In this document: positions 1-9,920 of the stretch, one piece after another
Numbering within the stretch: the first letter of the stretch is position 1
Layout of the letters: the number at the start of each line of letters is the position of its first letter
Assembly (NCBI GenBank): GCA_030141605.1
Contig: JAQGDQ010001674.1
Span: forward strand, 1 to 30,146
Direction: 5' to 3'
Length of the DNA stretch: 30,146 nucleotides
Source of the DNA: Tubiluchus corallicola
Taxonomy: Eukaryota > Priapulida > Priapulimorpha > Priapulimorphida > Tubiluchidae
Notes under the pieces: generated by a model
What the model was told of the DNA's origin: nothing
Database searches by the model: none
What the model saw: the letters and a program-made list of their open reading frames with translations, nothing else
Program-made: the position numbers and the translations under genes

Positions 1-48
1 GCATCTGCCTTGTAAGCAGAAGGTCAAATCCAACTGAGAATAAGTTTT
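1..48 (+). repeat. tRNA-Thr-like SINE fragment, cut by window edge
   Basis: The first bases contain a 5-bp stem TCTGC/GCAGA around a 7-base loop CTTGTAA. This is the anticodon arm of a tRNA with anticodon TGT (Thr). It is followed by AGGTCAAATCC, a degenerate B box. A proper T arm and acceptor stem are missing, so this is a tRNA-derived SINE or tRNA pseudogene rather than a working tRNA. The 5' half lies outside the window. Confidence 0.5.
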
Positions 49-816
49 TTACCTTATCTATTGGACAAGTTTGATTTCAAGTTTAGTTAGTTGTGGGTCT
101 GCATTAATAGTAATCTTGATGCTTAGATTATAAATGACAAGTAAAGTTAACAATTCCTCACATACAAGCAATTAGTTCATAAAGCGGATTATGATTAGGG
201 TTAGGTTAGCGGTTAGGATTGGTTTAGGGTTAAGGTTAGGATTAGGGTAGGGATAGGGTTAGCGTTATTGTATTTAAATTGTGTGGGGAATTGTAAATAG
301 CCTATTAATGGTCATAAGTTAATGATTAAATAAAGGAAATCGTCACTGTTCATTGTAGTTCTGTTTTTGCAATATTAATTTGGCACCTTGTAAATTAGTA
401 AAAATGCCTCGATTGTTCAAGCTGTTCATGACATTGCAATTATAAAATATAGATTTTGTGTTACTTCAATAATGCCAAGAACACTTCTTGATCATGATGC
501 AAAGAGCTGTTTGATTGATTGATAAATTGTTCATCGCCATCAAAATATACATAATTGGTAAGCAGTTAAATATACAATGTACACTGCGACAAGCAATGTG
601 GTAGCATACCAGTCTGTCATTTTATGATAAATAGACTGTTAACTGGCAATAGCATCATTCTGATGTCCTACTGCAGTAATCTGTAATTAAGTATATTCAG
701 TTCACAGTAACTGCCTTAACATATGTAAGCATAATTACTCAATTATATATTTATTAGCAGCATATTGTGTTTGTTACTTTTCAATATGTTGATTAGCAAA
801 AATCGTTTTTGTGTAG
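49..816. other. AT-rich non-coding DNA, probably intron
   Basis: No coding frame or RNA gene is visible apart from the telomere-like repeats listed separately. The stretch leads into a splice acceptor at 811-816, so it is most simply the intron upstream of the EGF exon. Confidence 0.5.
190..262 (+). repeat. Interstitial telomere-like repeats (TTAGGG type)
   Basis: There are about twelve degenerate copies of TTAGGG/TTAGGTT/TAGGGATAGGG in a row. TTAGGG is the usual metazoan telomere repeat. The degeneracy and internal position mark this as an interstitial telomeric sequence, not a chromosome end. A second block in the opposite orientation lies at 17603-17659. Confidence 0.7.
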
Positions 817-906
817 ATATTGATGAATGCGCTCAGGAACCTTCACCCTGTGGACCGGGAACATCTTGTGAGAACACTATTGGAAAATTTGTCTGCAATT
901 TAATTG
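817..906 (+). CDS. Orphan internal exon, calcium-binding EGF-like domain (first part)
   Basis: The exon is 90 bp, bounded by an acceptor (TTTTTGTGTAG, ending 816) and a donor (GTAAGT, 907-912). With one base from the preceding exon it reads DIDECAQEPSPCGPGTSCEN and then a segment with IGKFVC. DIDEC is the N-terminal calcium-binding signature of cbEGF domains, and the Asn before IGKF fits the hydroxylation and Ca2+ consensus. The exon is phase 1 at both ends, as is normal for shuffled EGF exons. Only four of the six EGF cysteines are present, so the last disulfide must come from a downstream exon or is lost. I found no further EGF exon in the window. The parent would be an extracellular or membrane protein, unidentified. 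Confidence 0.72.
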
Positions 907-912
907 GTAAGT

Positions 913-1752
913 CGCCGTATTTTGTTTGCCAGCTTTTAAAAAGTTTTTAATTGTACTGCTTGCTCATTTATATTGCTTAATTACCCAAGTATACTGCACA
1001 ACGTCTGAATTGTTTATACACTTCGTCACACTGCAAGCCAAAATCCAGCATTCAAAGGCAGGATGTACTCAACAAGATGTTTGTTTTGTGACTGAAACCT
1101 GACTCATATCAAAGGACATTTCTTTAAGATGAGCCACTGAACAAAAAGAGGTATCTAAGCCGTATTCATATGTACTTACATTCTCCCTGTAAAAGGTAAA
1201 CAGCTAAGGTTTATGGATGATACTGCTCAGAGTGAGCATCGAACCCACAATGGCTGCATGCCAGCCACATACAGTGTGTGCATTATCCATCAGCCATGAA
1301 TCTGCAATGAATTATTTTGAAGTGTGTCACAAATGCTACTAGATTCACTTACAAATGATTGATCAATAATGTGCGACTATCTCACAAACCATCTTTTTTA
1401 TGTGATAAATATAGTGGATGACTCACAAAAGTAGCATGGACTCTAAAATGGCTATATACGAGTTTGTAATTTGACAGTAAAAAACCTTTAAAGTGGAATG
1501 CCGAATTATACCGCTCTCATTCCGTACAGCAGAGGACTTTTGAAAAGATGCGTACAGTTTTTAGAGTGTTTTCTTCTTACTCTGGAGCTGGCTTGTTTCT
1601 CTCCAAAATTATCCCGAGGTTTTTTCTCCAGGCTGTTTGTGCAACTTTTAGTCAATTTGTGTGGATCTTTTCAAAATACCACGTACTACAAAATCATAAG
1701 CCTCATAGAAAGCCGTCTGTCTATTACTGTTTGCAATGGCTCTGAATAACAT
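913..1752. other. AT-rich non-coding DNA
   Basis: Short open frames occur, for example 1498-1749, but they overlap one another in two frames and have no recognisable domain or splice context. Apart from the SINE at 1205-1300 I see nothing functional. It is likely intron or intergenic DNA. Confidence 0.5.
1205..1300 (-). mobile_element. tRNA-derived SINE-like fragment
   Basis: On the minus strand an A-box-like stretch TGGCTGATGGATAATGCAC (1298-1280) is followed about 35 bases later by a B-box-like GGGTTCGATGCTC (1246-1234). These are RNA polymerase III internal promoter elements in the tRNA arrangement. No clean cloverleaf forms, so it is read as a SINE head. The tail and target-site duplication were not resolved. 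Confidence 0.5.
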
Positions 1753-3263
1753 ATAGTATACTAACTGTTGCCGTTGTTATGTTGTATACATAATGAGTTT
1801 GTCACTTGTAAAAAATGGCTGGCTGGTAATAGTTGCAGGCCAGAGCCGTGTCGTTTCAGCTGAGCTCCACCCGGTTTATTTCTATAGTCGACCTAGCCAA
1901 CAAGAAACCCAGCTTTAGTTGCGCCAGCCACTCAGTGATGGGAGTTGAGCTAGCTGACATTTTTGCCAGCTGTGAAGACTTTAACTCTTGCGAACAAGCC
2001 ACTAGCATAGCAGTGTCTAATTTTTAACTGGATTACTTCTGTGTTCATCTGTCTTGATGGCAGATTTCTTTCATTTTAGAATTCTGCCTGCCCAATGTGT
2101 ACAATTGATGTAACGAGCACATGATGATGATGATGAAATCACCAGTTGAAATATGGCAAACACATTGTGGATTTGCGCTGTGCTGGCAGAGATACTAATC
2201 TTTAGAAATTTTTGAATAGAGAAAGCAATCAATTTAAAATAAATACACAAATAGGCAATGTTAGTCACACGTATGGGATCATTTTGATGTTTTAGTATTG
2301 TTTCGTCGGTAATCAAGATAGGCATCGCCAAGAGTCGAATTTAAATTAAATCTACAACAAATCCATTTTATAATAATAAAAACTTGCTCTCTAATGCATT
2401 ATTTGAATTCGTACGTCAGCTTTTTTCTGTGTATAAGCAACACAAATTATTTAAAAAATTTGTCTCCGTAAATAGGCTAGCTCGGCTGAAGTTGACTGAC
2501 TTTTCATCTGAGTTGGCTTAAAGAAAAAATCAGCTAAGTCAACTAAAGCTGGGAATTTTTTTAGCTAAATAAATGATGAAATGTTAGTTAACTGTTAAAT
2601 TACGGAGACAAATTATTTTGTGAATTTGTGTTGTATACTGAAAAAACTGACGTACAATTCCAGATAATACATTAAGGCGGGATTTTTGTATTATAAAATA
2701 TTAACAATATAATTTAAATCCAATTCTTGGTGAGGCTTATCTTGATTACCGACAAATAAATACCAAAACACCAAAATGATGCCATACATGTCACAAACGT
2801 TGCCTATTTGTGTATTTAATTTTGAATTGGCCAGCTTTATTGTTCAAAAATTTCTAAAGTTTAGTGTCTCTGTCACCACAAACTGACTGCGAATCCGCAT
2901 TGCGTTTGCCATATTTCAACTAGTGATTTCTGTGCTCATTATCAATTAACACACAGGCAGGCAGGAAACAAAATGAAATCTGCCATAGGCTGGATGAACA
3001 CAGAAATAATCAGTTAAAATTAGACGCATATTGAAATTAATTCGCAAAAAATTAAAGTCTTCACGGCTGGCAAGAAAATGTCAGCTAGCTCAACTCCCCA
3101 TCGCTGAAATTGGTAATACTGGGTTTCACTGTTAACTAAGTCATTTATATAAACCGAATGAACTCAGCAAACGACACATTACAGCCTGCAACTACCGTAG
3201 CCATTTTTTACAAGTGACAAACTCGTATATACAACATAACAACGGCAACAATTAGTATATATG
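1753..3263. repeat. Large imperfect palindrome (foldback-like element)
   Basis: The left arm (about 1753-2510) and right arm (about 2520-3263) are inverted copies of each other. Matching landmarks are CTGTTGCCGTTGTTATGTTG at 1768 versus its complement near 3233-3252, the block reading GTTGAAATATGGCAAAC at 2144 versus its complement near 2910, and TGTCTCCGTAA at 2461 versus TTACGGAGACA at 2600. The arms differ by many substitutions and small indels, so the palindrome is old. The centre is near 2510 with little or no spacer. It could be a foldback/MITE-type element or two head-to-head insertions. The right end abuts the start of the Asp-rich ORF of copy A. Confidence 0.8.
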
Positions 3264-6200
3264 ATGACGGCAACGCACGATGACGACGATGGTGATGATG
3301 GTGATGATGATGACGATGATGGTGGTAGTAGTGTTAGCAATGATAATGATGACGATGATGAAGATGATGATGATGGTGATGGCAACGACGACAACGACAG
3401 CAATGATAATGACGGCGACGACGACGATGGTGATGGTGACGATGATGATGGTGACGATGACGGTGGTGGTAGAGGTGGCAATGATAATGATGACGACGAT
3501 GATGATGATGACGATGATGGTGGTGGTAGAGGTAGAGGTAGAGGTGGCAATGATAATGATGGCAACGATGATGATGATGGCAACGATGATGATGATAATG
3601 ACGATGACGATGATTATGGATTAGCTACTGTAGAAGCTGCAGAAAAGAGAGCGAGAACCTCAAGACAGAAAGCAACAACTTCTACTAGAAGTCAGCAAAG
3701 ATCTACATCAGATCGACAAGGAGGGTTGCAAGGCAGTGAAGCAAACGAGGGAAAAATTGTGAGAGCCACTGCCAAAAAAGACCAAACTCTTGGAAACGTG
3801 CTGGGAGCTTTGGGTTTGAGGAAAAACAAAGCCACCGCTGAGAGAGACCAAACTTCTGGAAACGTGCTGGGAGCATCGGGTTTGAAGAAAAACAAAGCCA
3901 CCACTGAGAGAGACCAAACTCCTGGAAACGTGCTGGGAGCATCGGGTTTGAAGAAAAACAAAGCCACCACTGAGAGAGACCAAACTCCTGGAAACGTGCT
4001 GGGAGCATTGGGTTTGAGGAAAAACAAAGCCACCACTGAGAGAGACCAAACTTCTGGAAACGTGCTGGGAGCTTTGGGTTTGAAGAAAAACAAAGCCACC
4101 ACTGAGAGAGACCAAACTCCTGGAAACGTGCTGGGAGCATTGGGTTTGAGGAAAAACAAAGCCACCACTGAGAGAGACCAAACTCCTGGAAACGTGCTGG
4201 GAGCATTGGGTTTGAGGAAAAACAAAGCCACCACTGAGAGAGACCAAACTTCTGGAAACGTGCTGGGAGCTTTGGGTTTGACGAAAAACAAAGCCACAGC
4301 TGAGACAGACCAAACTTCTGGAAACGTGCAGATAGTATTGGGTTTGAGTAGAAACAAAGCCACCGCTGAGAGAGACCAAACTTCTGGAAACGTGCTGGGA
4401 GCATTGGGTTTGAAGAAAAACAAAGCCACCACTGAGAGAGACCAAACTCCTGGAAACGTGCTGGGAGCATTGGGTTTGAGGAAAAACAAAGCCACAGCCA
4501 AAAAAGACCAAACTCTTGGAAACGTGCTGGGAGCTTTGGGTTTGACGAAAAACAAAGCCACAGCTGAGACAGACCAAACTTCTGGAAACGTGCAGATAGT
4601 ATTGGGTTTGAGTAGAAACAAAGCCACTACAGAGAAAGACCGAACTCCTAGAAAGGTGCTGAGAGCATTGGGTTTGAGGAAAAACACAGCCAGTGCCGAG
4701 AGAGACCAAACTCCAAGTAACGTGATGAAAGCAGGGTTTGAGAAAAAACAAAGCCACCGCCGAGAGAGACCAAACTCCAAGAAACGTGCTGAGAGTGTTG
4801 GGTTTGAGAAAAAACAAAGCCACCGCCGAGAGAGACCAAACTCCAAGAAACGTGCTGACAACACTGGGTTTGAGAAAAAACGAAAACACCACCGAGGGAG
4901 ACCAAACTCCAAGAAACGTGCAGAGAGCATTGGGTTTGAGGAAAAACAAAGCCACTGCCGAAAGAGACCAAACTCCAAGGAACGTGCTGAGAGCATTGGG
5001 TTTGAGGAAAAACAAAGCCACCGCCAAGAGAGACCAAACTCCAAGAAACGTGCTGAGAGTATTGGGTTTGAGAAAAAACAAAGCCATCGCCGAGAGAGAT
5101 CAAACTCCAAGGAAGGTGCTGAAAGCACTGGGTTTGAGGGAAAACAAAATCGCCGACGAGAGAGACCAAACTCCAAGAATCGTGCTGAGAGCATTGGATT
5201 TGAGGAAAAACAAAGCCACTGTCGAGAGAGACCAAACTCCAAGAAACGTGCAGAGAGCATTGGGTTTGAGAAAAAACGAAAACACCACCGAGGGAGACCA
5301 AACTCCAAGAAACGTACTGAGAGCATTGGGTTTGAGGAAAAACAAAGCCACCGCCAAGAGAGACCAAACTCCAAGAAACGTGCTGAGAGTATTGGGTTTG
5401 AGAAAAAACAAAGCCATCGCCGAGAGAGATCAAACTCCAAGGAAGGTGCTGAGAGTATTGGGTTTGAGAAAAAACAAAGCCATCGCCAAGAGAGACCAAA
5501 CTCCAAGAAACGTGCTGAGAGTATTGGGTTTGAGAAAAAACAAAGCCATCGCCGAGAGAGATCAAACTCCAAGGAAGGTGCTGAAAGCACTGGGTTTGAG
5601 GGAAAACAAAATCGCCGACAAGAGAGACCAAACTCCAAGAATCGTGCTGAGAGCATTGGGTTTGAGGAAAAACAAAGCCACCACCAAGAGAGACCAAACT
5701 CCAAGAAACGTACTGAGAGCACTGGGTTTGAGAAAAAACAAAGCCACCACCGAGAGAGACCAAACTCCAAGGAACGTGCTGATAGCATTGGGTTTGAGGA
5801 AAAACAAAGCCACCGCCAAGAGAGACCGAACTCAAAGGAACGTGCTGAGAGCATTGGGTTTGAGGAAAAACAAAGCCACCGCCAAGAGAGACCAAACTCC
5901 AAGAAACGTGCTGAGAGTATTGGGTTTGAGGAAAAACAAAGCCACCGCCAAGAGAGACCAAACTCCAAGAAACGTGCTGAGAGTATTGGGTTTGAGAAAA
6001 AACAAAGCCATCGCCGAGAGAGATCAAACTCCAAGGAAGGTGCTGAAAGCACTGGGTTTGAGGGAAAACAAAATCGCCGACGAGAGAGACCAAACTCCAA
6101 GAATCGTGCTGAGAGCATTGGGTTTGAGGAAAAACAAAGCCACCGCCAAGAGAGACCAAACTCCAAGAAACGTACTGAGAGCACTGGGTTCGAGAAAAAA

Positions 6201-7562
6201 CAAAGCCACCGCCGAGAGAGACCAAACTCCAAGGAACGTGCTGATAGCATTGGGTTTGAGGAAAAACAAAGCCATCGCCGAGAGAGACCAAACTCCAAGA
6301 AACGTGCTGAGAGCATTGGGTTTGAGGAAAAACAAAGCCACCGCCAAGAGAGACCAAACTCCAAGAAACGTACTGAGAGCACTGGGTTCGAGAAAAAACA
6401 AAGCCACCGCCGAGAGAGACCAAACTCCAAGAAACGTGCTGAGAGTATTGGGTTTGAGGAAAAACAAAGCCATCGCCGAGAGAGACCAAACTCCAAGAAA
6501 CGTGCTGAGAGCATTGGGTTTGAGGAAAAACAAAGCCATCGCCGAGAGAGACCAAACTCCAAGAAACGTGCTGAGAGTATTGGGTTTGAAGAAAAACAAA
6601 GCCACTGTCGAGAGAGACCAAACTCCAAGGAACGTGCTGATAGCATTGGGTTTGAGGAAAAACAAAGCCATCGCCGAGAGAGACCAAACTCCAAGAATCG
6701 TGCTGAGAGCATTGGATTTGAGGAAAAACAAAGCCACTGTCGAGAGAGACCAAACTCCAAGAAACGTGCAGAGAGCATTGGGTTTGAGAAAAAACGAAAA
6801 CACCACCGAGGGAGACCAAACTCCAAGAAACGTACTGAGAGCATTGGGTTTGAGGAAAAGCAAGGCCACCACCGAAAGAGACCAAACTCCAAGGAACGTG
6901 CTGAGAGCATTGGGTTTGAGGAAAAACAAAGCCACCGCCGAGAGCGACCAAACTCCAAGAAACGTGCTGATAACACTGGGTTTGAGAAAAAACGAAAACA
7001 CCACCGAGGGAGACCAAACTCCAAGAAACGTACTGAGAGCATTGGGTTTGAGGAAAAACAAAGCCACCGTCGAGAGAGACCAAACTCCAAGGAACGTGCT
7101 GAGAGCATTGAGTTTGAGGAAAAACAAAGCGTTTGCCAAGAGAGACCAAACTCCAAAGAACGTACTGAGAGCATTGGGTTTGAGGAAAAACAAAGCCACC
7201 GCCAAGAGAGACCAAACTCCAAGGAACGTACTGAGAGCATTGGGTTTGAGAAAAAACGAAAACACCACCGAGGGAGACCAAACTCCAAGAAACGTACTGA
7301 GAGCATTGGGTTTGAGGAAAAGCAAGGCCACCACCGAAAGAGACCAAACTCCAAGGAACGTGCTGAGAGCATTGGGTTTGAGGAAAAACAAAGCCACCGC
7401 CGAGAGCGACCAAACTCCAAGAAACGTGCTGATAACACTGGGTTTGAGAAAAAACGAAAACACCACCGAGGGAGACCAAACTCCAAGAAACGTACTGAGA
7501 GCATTGGGTTTGAGGAAAAACAAAGCCACCGTCGAGAGAGACCAAACTCAAGAACGTGCTGA
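3261..7562 (+). CDS. Asp-rich plus 22-aa repeat ORF, copy A (5'-truncated, questionable gene)
   Basis: This is a 1433-codon open frame. Residues 1-117 are Asp/Gly/Asn-rich (GAY and GGY codons). Residues 118-168 are a linker rich in Lys, Arg, Ser and Thr (GLATVEAAEKRARTSRQK). After that come 22-residue repeats, first of type ATTERDQTPGNVLGALGLRK (to about residue 490), then of type RERPNSKKRAESIGFEEKQS. Compared with copy B it lacks the basic N-terminal segment and most of the acidic block, because the palindrome ends exactly at its first ATG. It ends where one unit has a 1-base loss near 7550; the array continues to 9906 in two other open frames. No signal peptide, membrane segment or known domain is seen. 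I recognise no family. It may be non-coding satellite DNA or a truncated gene copy. Confidence 0.4.
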   Translation: MMTATHDDDDGDDGDDDDDDGGSSVSNDNDDDDEDDDDGDGNDDNDSNDNDGDDDDGDGDDDDGDDDGGGRGGNDNDDDDDDDDDDGGGRGRGRGGNDNDGNDDDDGNDDDDNDDDDDYGLATVEAAEKRARTSRQKATTSTRSQQRSTSDRQGGLQGSEANEGKIVRATAKKDQTLGNVLGALGLRKNKATAERDQTSGNVLGASGLKKNKATTERDQTPGNVLGASGLKKNKATTERDQTPGNVLGALGLRKNKATTERDQTSGNVLGALGLKKNKATTERDQTPGNVLGALGLRKNKATTERDQTPGNVLGALGLRKNKATTERDQTSGNVLGALGLTKNKATAETDQTSGNVQIVLGLSRNKATAERDQTSGNVLGALGLKKNKATTERDQTPGNVLGALGLRKNKATAKKDQTLGNVLGALGLTKNKATAETDQTSGNVQIVLGLSRNKATTEKDRTPRKVLRALGLRKNTASAERDQTPSNVMKAGFEKKQSHRRERPNSKKRAESVGFEKKQSHRRERPNSKKRADNTGFEKKRKHHRGRPNSKKRAESIGFEEKQSHCRKRPNSKERAESIGFEEKQSHRQERPNSKKRAESIGFEKKQSHRRERSNSKEGAESTGFEGKQNRRRERPNSKNRAESIGFEEKQSHCRERPNSKKRAESIGFEKKRKHHRGRPNSKKRTESIGFEEKQSHRQERPNSKKRAESIGFEKKQSHRRERSNSKEGAESIGFEKKQSHRQERPNSKKRAESIGFEKKQSHRRERSNSKEGAESTGFEGKQNRRQERPNSKNRAESIGFEEKQSHHQERPNSKKRTESTGFEKKQSHHRERPNSKERADSIGFEEKQSHRQERPNSKERAESIGFEEKQSHRQERPNSKKRAESIGFEEKQSHRQERPNSKKRAESIGFEKKQSHRRERSNSKEGAESTGFEGKQNRRRERPNSKNRAESIGFEEKQSHRQERPNSKKRTESTGFEKKQSHRRERPNSKERADSIGFEEKQSHRRERPNSKKRAESIGFEEKQSHRQERPNSKKRTESTGFEKKQSHRRERPNSKKRAESIGFEEKQSHRRERPNSKKRAESIGFEEKQSHRRERPNSKKRAESIGFEEKQSHCRERPNSKERADSIGFEEKQSHRRERPNSKNRAESIGFEEKQSHCRERPNSKKRAESIGFEKKRKHHRGRPNSKKRTESIGFEEKQGHHRKRPNSKERAESIGFEEKQSHRRERPNSKKRADNTGFEKKRKHHRGRPNSKKRTESIGFEEKQSHRRERPNSKERAESIEFEEKQSVCQERPNSKERTESIGFEEKQSHRQERPNSKERTESIGFEKKRKHHRGRPNSKKRTESIGFEEKQGHHRKRPNSKERAESIGFEEKQSHRRERPNSKKRADNTGFEKKRKHHRGRPNSKKRTESIGFEEKQSHRRERPNSRTC

Positions 7563-9906
7563 GAGCATTGAGTTTGAGGAAAAACAAGCCCAAAGAGACC
7601 AAACTCCAAAGAACGTACTGAGAGCATTGGGTTTGAGGAAAAACAAAGCCACCGCCAAGAGAGACCAAACTCCAAGGAACGTGCAGAGAGCATTGAGTTT
7701 GAGGAAAAACAAAGCGTTTGCCAAGAGAGACCAAACTCCAAGGAACGTACTGAGAGCATTGGGTTTGAGGAAAAACAAAGCCACCGCCGAGAGAGACCAA
7801 ACTCCAAGGAACGTGCAGAGAGCATTGAGTTTGAGGAAAAACAAAGCGTTTGCCAAGAGAGACCAAACTCCAAGGAACGTGCAGAGAGCATTGGGTTTGA
7901 GGAAAAACAAAGCGTTTGCCGAGAGAGAACAAACTCCAAAGAACGTGCAGAGAGCATTGGGTTTGAGGAAAAACAAGGCCACCGCCGAGAGAGGCCAAAC
8001 ACCAAGGAACGTGCTGATAGCATTGGGTTTGAGGAAAAACAAAGCCACCGCCGAGAGCGACCAAACTCCAAGAAACGTGCTGATAACACTGGGTTTGAGA
8101 AAAAACGAAAACACCACCGAGGGAGACCAAACTCCAAGAAACGTACTGAGAGCATTGGGTTTGAGGAAAAACAAAGCCACCGTCGAGAGAGACCAAACTC
8201 CAAGGAACGTGCTGAGAGCATTGAGTTTGAGGAAAAACAAAGCGTTTGCCAAAAGAGACCAAACTCTAAAGAACGTACTGAGAGCATTGGGTTTGAGGAA
8301 AAACAAAGCCACCGCCAAGAGAGACCAAACTCCAAGGAACGTGCAGAGAGCATTGAGTTTGAGGAAAAACAAAGCGTTTGCCAAGAGAGACCAAACTCCA
8401 AGGAACGTACTGAGAGCATTGGGTTTGAGGAAAAACAAAGCCACCGCCGAGAGAGACCAAACTCCAAGGAACGTGCAGAGAGCATTGAGTTTGAGGAAAA
8501 ACAAAGCGTTTGCCAAGAGAGACCAAACTCCAAGGAACGTGCAGAGAGCATTGGGTTTGAGGAAAAACAAAGCGTTTGCCGAGAGAGAACAAACTCCAAA
8601 GAACGTGCAGAGAGCATTGGGTTTGAGGAAAAACAAGGCCACCACCGAGAGAGGCCAAACACCAAGGAACGTGCTGATAGCATTGGGTTTGAGGAAAAAC
8701 AAAGCCACCGCCAAGAGAGACCAAACTCCAAGGAACGTGCTGAGAGCATTGGGTTTGAGGAAAAACAAAGCCACCGCCAAGAGAGACCAACTCAAGGAAC
8801 GTGCTGAGAGCATTGGGTTTGAGGAAAAACAAGGCCACCGCCGGACCAAACTCCAAGGAACGTGGGTTGGGTTTGGGGGGGTGACGTGCGGAGCATTGGG
8901 TTTGAGGAAAAACAAGGCCACCGCCGAGAGAGACCAAACTCCAAGGAACGTGCTGAGAGCATTGGGTTTGAGGAAAAACAAAGCCACCGCCAAGAGAGAC
9001 CGAACTCAAAGGAACGTGCTGAGAGCATTGGGTTTGAGGAAAAACAAGGCCACCGCCAAGAGAGACCAAACTCCAAGGAACGTGCAGAGAGCATTGGGTT
9101 TGAGGAAAAACAAAGCGTTTGCCGAGAGAGAACAAACTCCAAAGAACGTGCAGAGAGCATTGGGTTTGAGGAAAAACAAGGCCACCACCGAGAGAGGCCA
9201 AACACCAAGGAACGTGCTGATAGCATTGGGTTTGAGGAAAAACAAAGCCACCGCCAAGAGAGACCAAACTCCAAGGAACGTACTGCGAGCATTGGGTTTG
9301 AGGAAAAACAAGGCCACCGCCGAGAGAGACCAAACTCCAAGGAACGTGCTGAGAGCATTGGGTTTGAGGAAAAACAAAGCCACCGCCAAGAGAGACCGAA
9401 CTCAAAGGAACGTGCTGAGAGCATTGGGTTTGAGGAAAAACAAGGCCACCGCCAAGAGAGACCGAACTCAAAGGAACGTGCTGAGAGCATTGGGTTTGAG
9501 GAAAAACAAAGCCACCGCCGAGAGAGGCCGAACTCCAAGGAACGTGCTGAGAGCATTGGGTTTGAGGAAAAACAAAGCCACCGCCGAGAGAGGCCGAACT
9601 CCAAGGAACGTGCTGAGAGCATTGGGTTTGAGGAAAAACAAAGCCACCGCCGAGAGAGGCCGAACTCCAAGGAACGTGCTGAGAGCATTGGGTTTGAGGA
9701 AAAACAAAGCCACCGCCAAGAGAGACCGAACTCAAAGGAACGTGCTGAGAGCATTGGGTTTGAGGAAAAACAAAGCCTCTGCCGAGAGAGACCAAACTCC
9801 AAAGAACGTACTGAGAGCATCGGGTTTGAGGAAAAACAAAGCCGCCGCCGAGAGAGGCCAAACTCCAAGGAACGTGCTGAGAGCATTGGGTTTGAGGAAA
9901 AACAAA
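3765..9906 (+). repeat. 66-bp minisatellite array A (about 93 units)
   Basis: A 66-bp unit is repeated head to tail. Each unit carries landmarks such as GAGAGAGACCAAACTCC, AACGTGCTGAGAGCATTGGG and TTTGAGGAAAAACAAAGCC. The plus strand of a typical unit is about 65% purine. The first 14 or so units (to about 4735) form a diverged subfamily with CTCCTGGAAACGTGCTGGG; later units carry CTCCAAGGAACGTGCTGAG. Variants mix at few positions (ACCGCC, ATCGCC, ACTGTC, GCGTTTGCC, CGAAAACACCACC). The array ends at AAAACAAATAGAGACTGTG, where both plus frames terminate (9909 and 9920). Confidence 0.95.
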
Positions 9907-9920
9907 TAGAGACTGTGTAG

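Noticed and set aside
1-48. Functional tRNA-Thr gene
   Set aside because: The anticodon arm is intact but the T arm is degenerate and there is no acceptor stem in the window.
1498-1749. Small hydrophobic protein gene
   Set aside because: Two overlapping frames of similar length, no domain, no splice or promoter context, and it runs to the edge of the palindrome; likely chance.
3692-8749. Very long minus-strand open frames (up to 1685 codons) with peptides like MLSARSLEFGLSRRWLCFSSN
   Set aside because: They are the complement of the 66-bp repeat, open only because the unit is a multiple of three and pyrimidine-rich on that strand. They start inside the array and lack any unique head.
3765-9906. 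CRISPR-like array
   Set aside because: Units are contiguous with no unique spacers, the whole 66 bp is conserved, and the context is animal DNA.
4738-9909. 1723-codon plus-strand frame (KNKATAERDQTPRNVL type)
   Set aside because: It is the alternative frame of the same repeat, with its start inside the array and no link to the Asp block. It is open by periodicity, so I do not list it as a gene.
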